Source: JAJFUI01 sp039698035 (GTDB lineage: Bacteria > Planctomycetota > Planctomycetia > Pirellulales > Thermoguttaceae). Taken from it: 64,000 nt of DNA. The position numbers and the translations under genes were made by a program. The notes beneath the pieces were generated by a model. The model ran no database searches, was not told where the DNA came from, and saw only the letters and a list, made by a program, of their open reading frames with translations. Positions 62,978-64,000 of the stretch are shown piece after piece; position 1 is the stretch's first letter, and each line of letters starts with the position of its first letter. Location of the stretch: the NCBI GenBank assembly GCA_039698035.1, contig JBDKSW010000012.1:124001-188000 (forward strand). Direction: 5' to 3'.

Positions 62978-63556
62978 ATGAAAAGCTGGCTGTTTTGGCT
63001 TGCAGCCGTCCTGTGTCTGGCGGCTGTTCCGATGGCGCAAGGTGCCATCTTTGAAGATGTTCAGATCGTCGAGCAGACGATCTCCGCGCCCAATTCCATC
63101 TCTGGAACGCTCGATCTGGTCAACCCGGGCAGCGATGTGTGGCCAAGCAGCATCCTGCCGGTCGAGGAAGACATTTCCGGCTTCGACCCAGCCACGTGGC
63201 AGGCGGTAAGCGGAACGTTCGAGGTTTGGGTGCATTTCATGAATTGCACCGAAAAGGCGACCGTGGACCTCGGCTCGTTACTGACGGAAGCGGATGATTT
63301 CCATGGTATTCTGCTGGGGCTGCTGCCGTTCGAGAACGAGACCGCCCTGGACGTGAGCTACCTGCTGGAGATCAACTCCACAGGGCAACTGGATTGGCAG
63401 ATCACGGCCACCAGCGGATGCTTTGAAATCGAGTGCGTGGCGCTCGAAGTGTGCGCCACGCCCGTCATTCCCGAGCCGGTTTCGCTAGTCGTTTGGTCGC
63501 TACTGGGGTCGCTGGCTGTCGGCATCGGTTGGTGGCGGCGCCGCAAGATCGCCTAG
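62978..63556 (+). CDS. PEP-CTERM sorting domain protein
   Basis: A 192-residue exported protein. The signal peptide is FWLAAVLCLAAVPMAQGA. The C-terminus has the PEP-CTERM plan: IPEPVSL, a hydrophobic helix (VVWSLLGSLAVGIGWW) and a basic end RRRKIA. This is the signal for an exosortase-type transpeptidase that sorts proteins into the envelope or outside. The mature part of about 130 residues looks beta-rich and has no recognised domain. AAAGGA precedes the ATG at 62978. A strong terminator follows. No exosortase gene is in the window. Confidence 0.8.
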   Translation: MKSWLFWLAAVLCLAAVPMAQGAIFEDVQIVEQTISAPNSISGTLDLVNPGSDVWPSSILPVEEDISGFDPATWQAVSGTFEVWVHFMNCTEKATVDLGSLLTEADDFHGILLGLLPFENETALDVSYLLEINSTGQLDWQITATSGCFEIECVALEVCATPVIPEPVSLVVWSLLGSLAVGIGWWRRRKIA

Positions 63557-63579
63557 TCGTTCGAGTCTTCTCATGATCC

Positions 63580-63616
63580 AGGACCCGCGCCGCCTTTTGA
63601 CGCGGGTCCTCTTTTC
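63580..63616 (+). terminator. Rho-independent terminator of the PEP-CTERM gene
   Basis: A perfect 10-bp stem (AGGACCCGCG at 63580-63589, CGCGGGTCCT at 63601-63610) with an 11-base loop is followed by CTTTTC. It lies 24 bases after the stop. Confidence 0.85.
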
Positions 63617-63651
63617 GAGATGCGCCAGGAATGGCGCAGCACAACGCCAAA

Positions 63652-63688
63652 GCCCTTCGGCGGGGACGTCGAAGGGCCTCGTCTTTTT
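63652..63688 (+). terminator. Second tandem Rho-independent terminator
   Basis: GCCCTTCG (63652-63659) pairs with CGAAGGGC (63670-63677) across a 10-base loop and is followed by CTCGTCTTTTT. It backs up the first terminator and also separates the PEP-CTERM gene from the convergent gene at the right edge. Confidence 0.75.
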
Positions 63689-63820
63689 GGCAACGTTGGG
63701 GTGACGGGACAGCCGTGAGACGTTTCTTGCAGGGCGCCATGTCCGTGCGTTGGGGCGGTTGAACACGCGCGCCCGATGTTGCCAAATCGTGGACTTATCC
63801 TCCCCTTTTCCGCCGATTGA

Positions 63821-64000
63821 CTACTCGGAGAGCGGTCGTTTCATCCGTCGCCGGAGGCGGTAGAACGCGGTCGCCAACATGCCGGTCCCGACAAGCAGCA
63901 GGGAAGAGGGTTCGGGAACAAGCGCGGCAACCTCACTGGCGCTGAGCGCATTGTCGTAGACACGCACCTCGTCGATCAGTCCGGGGAACAGGTTTGCGGA
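63821..64000 (-). CDS. LamG-type lectin domain protein with PEP-CTERM end (partial)
   Basis: Only the last 59 codons are in the window. They read SANLFPGLIDEVRVYDNALS, then ASEVAALVPEPSSLLLVGTG, ending MKRPLSE before the TAG at 63823-63821. The first part is the end of a LamG/concanavalin-like domain, where GLIDEVRVYDxALS is a classic finishing motif. The second is a PEP-CTERM signal (VPEP, hydrophobic helix, YRLRRRMKR). The protein is exported and envelope-sorted. The gene is convergent with the other PEP-CTERM gene, so the two are transcribed separately. Confidence 0.8.
   Translation of the reverse strand, partial: SANLFPGLIDEVRVYDNALSASEVAALVPEPSSLLLVGTGMLATAFYRLRRRMKRPLSE

Overview
The window looks like a high-GC chromosome segment from a planctomycete, probably the Pirellulales line. 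The evidence is a secreted protein whose N-terminus carries the ESLENRLLLS motif, two PEP-CTERM proteins, a DUF1570 metalloprotease, an EF-P/EpmB pair, a PurL with an N-terminal PurS-like region, and a large operon of ExbB, ExbD and beta-propeller proteins. I saw no tRNA, rRNA, CRISPR array, insertion sequence or phage structural gene.

Layout. 0-11.6 kb holds a truncated HicB-type antitoxin, tyrA-purL, a coiled-coil protein, a DUF1570 protease, a TPR membrane protein, divergent epmB and efp, a secreted GH92 glycosidase and a small membrane protein. 11.7-17.4 kb is an envelope-lipid region: a UbiB-like kinase divergent from mlaE-mlaF-mlaD-like genes and an LpxH-like phosphoesterase. 17.5-20.8 kb holds a DUF134 regulator with a NifX-like partner under a perfect 24-bp palindrome that overlaps the promoter, a methyltransferase, and a glutamic (G1) peptidase with a planctomycete sorting motif and a strong terminator. 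20.9-32.8 kb is one long minus-strand operon: alpha/alpha-toroid protein, ExbB, two ExbD, a membrane-anchored protein with a Gly-rich linker, a membrane-anchored PQQ-type propeller, a TPR-plus-solute-binding protein and a secreted protein of unknown family. 33.3-36.5 kb, divergent from it, is a BamA-like protein with a very long low-complexity linker.

36.7-49.7 kb holds a DegT-type aminotransferase, an HTH-receiver regulator behind a long hairpin-rich leader, pdxJ, a parvulin-type isomerase, mfd, a zinc-ribbon membrane protein, a decayed two-gene module with three nonsense codons, an Arg/Gly-rich protein and a Trp-rich secreted protein. 50.0-52.8 kb is thrS-infC without the usual rpmI-rplT. 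52.9-62.7 kb holds a single-chain type IIG-like restriction-modification enzyme followed directly by addB and addA. The window ends with two convergent PEP-CTERM genes separated by tandem terminators.

How the genes work together. The ExbB/ExbD operon plus bamA is the best candidate for an undescribed system: a proton-driven inner-membrane motor coupled to periplasmic propeller and solute-binding proteins. The restriction enzyme and AddAB form a DNA-processing block. Family assignments come from reading motifs by eye; no database search was run.
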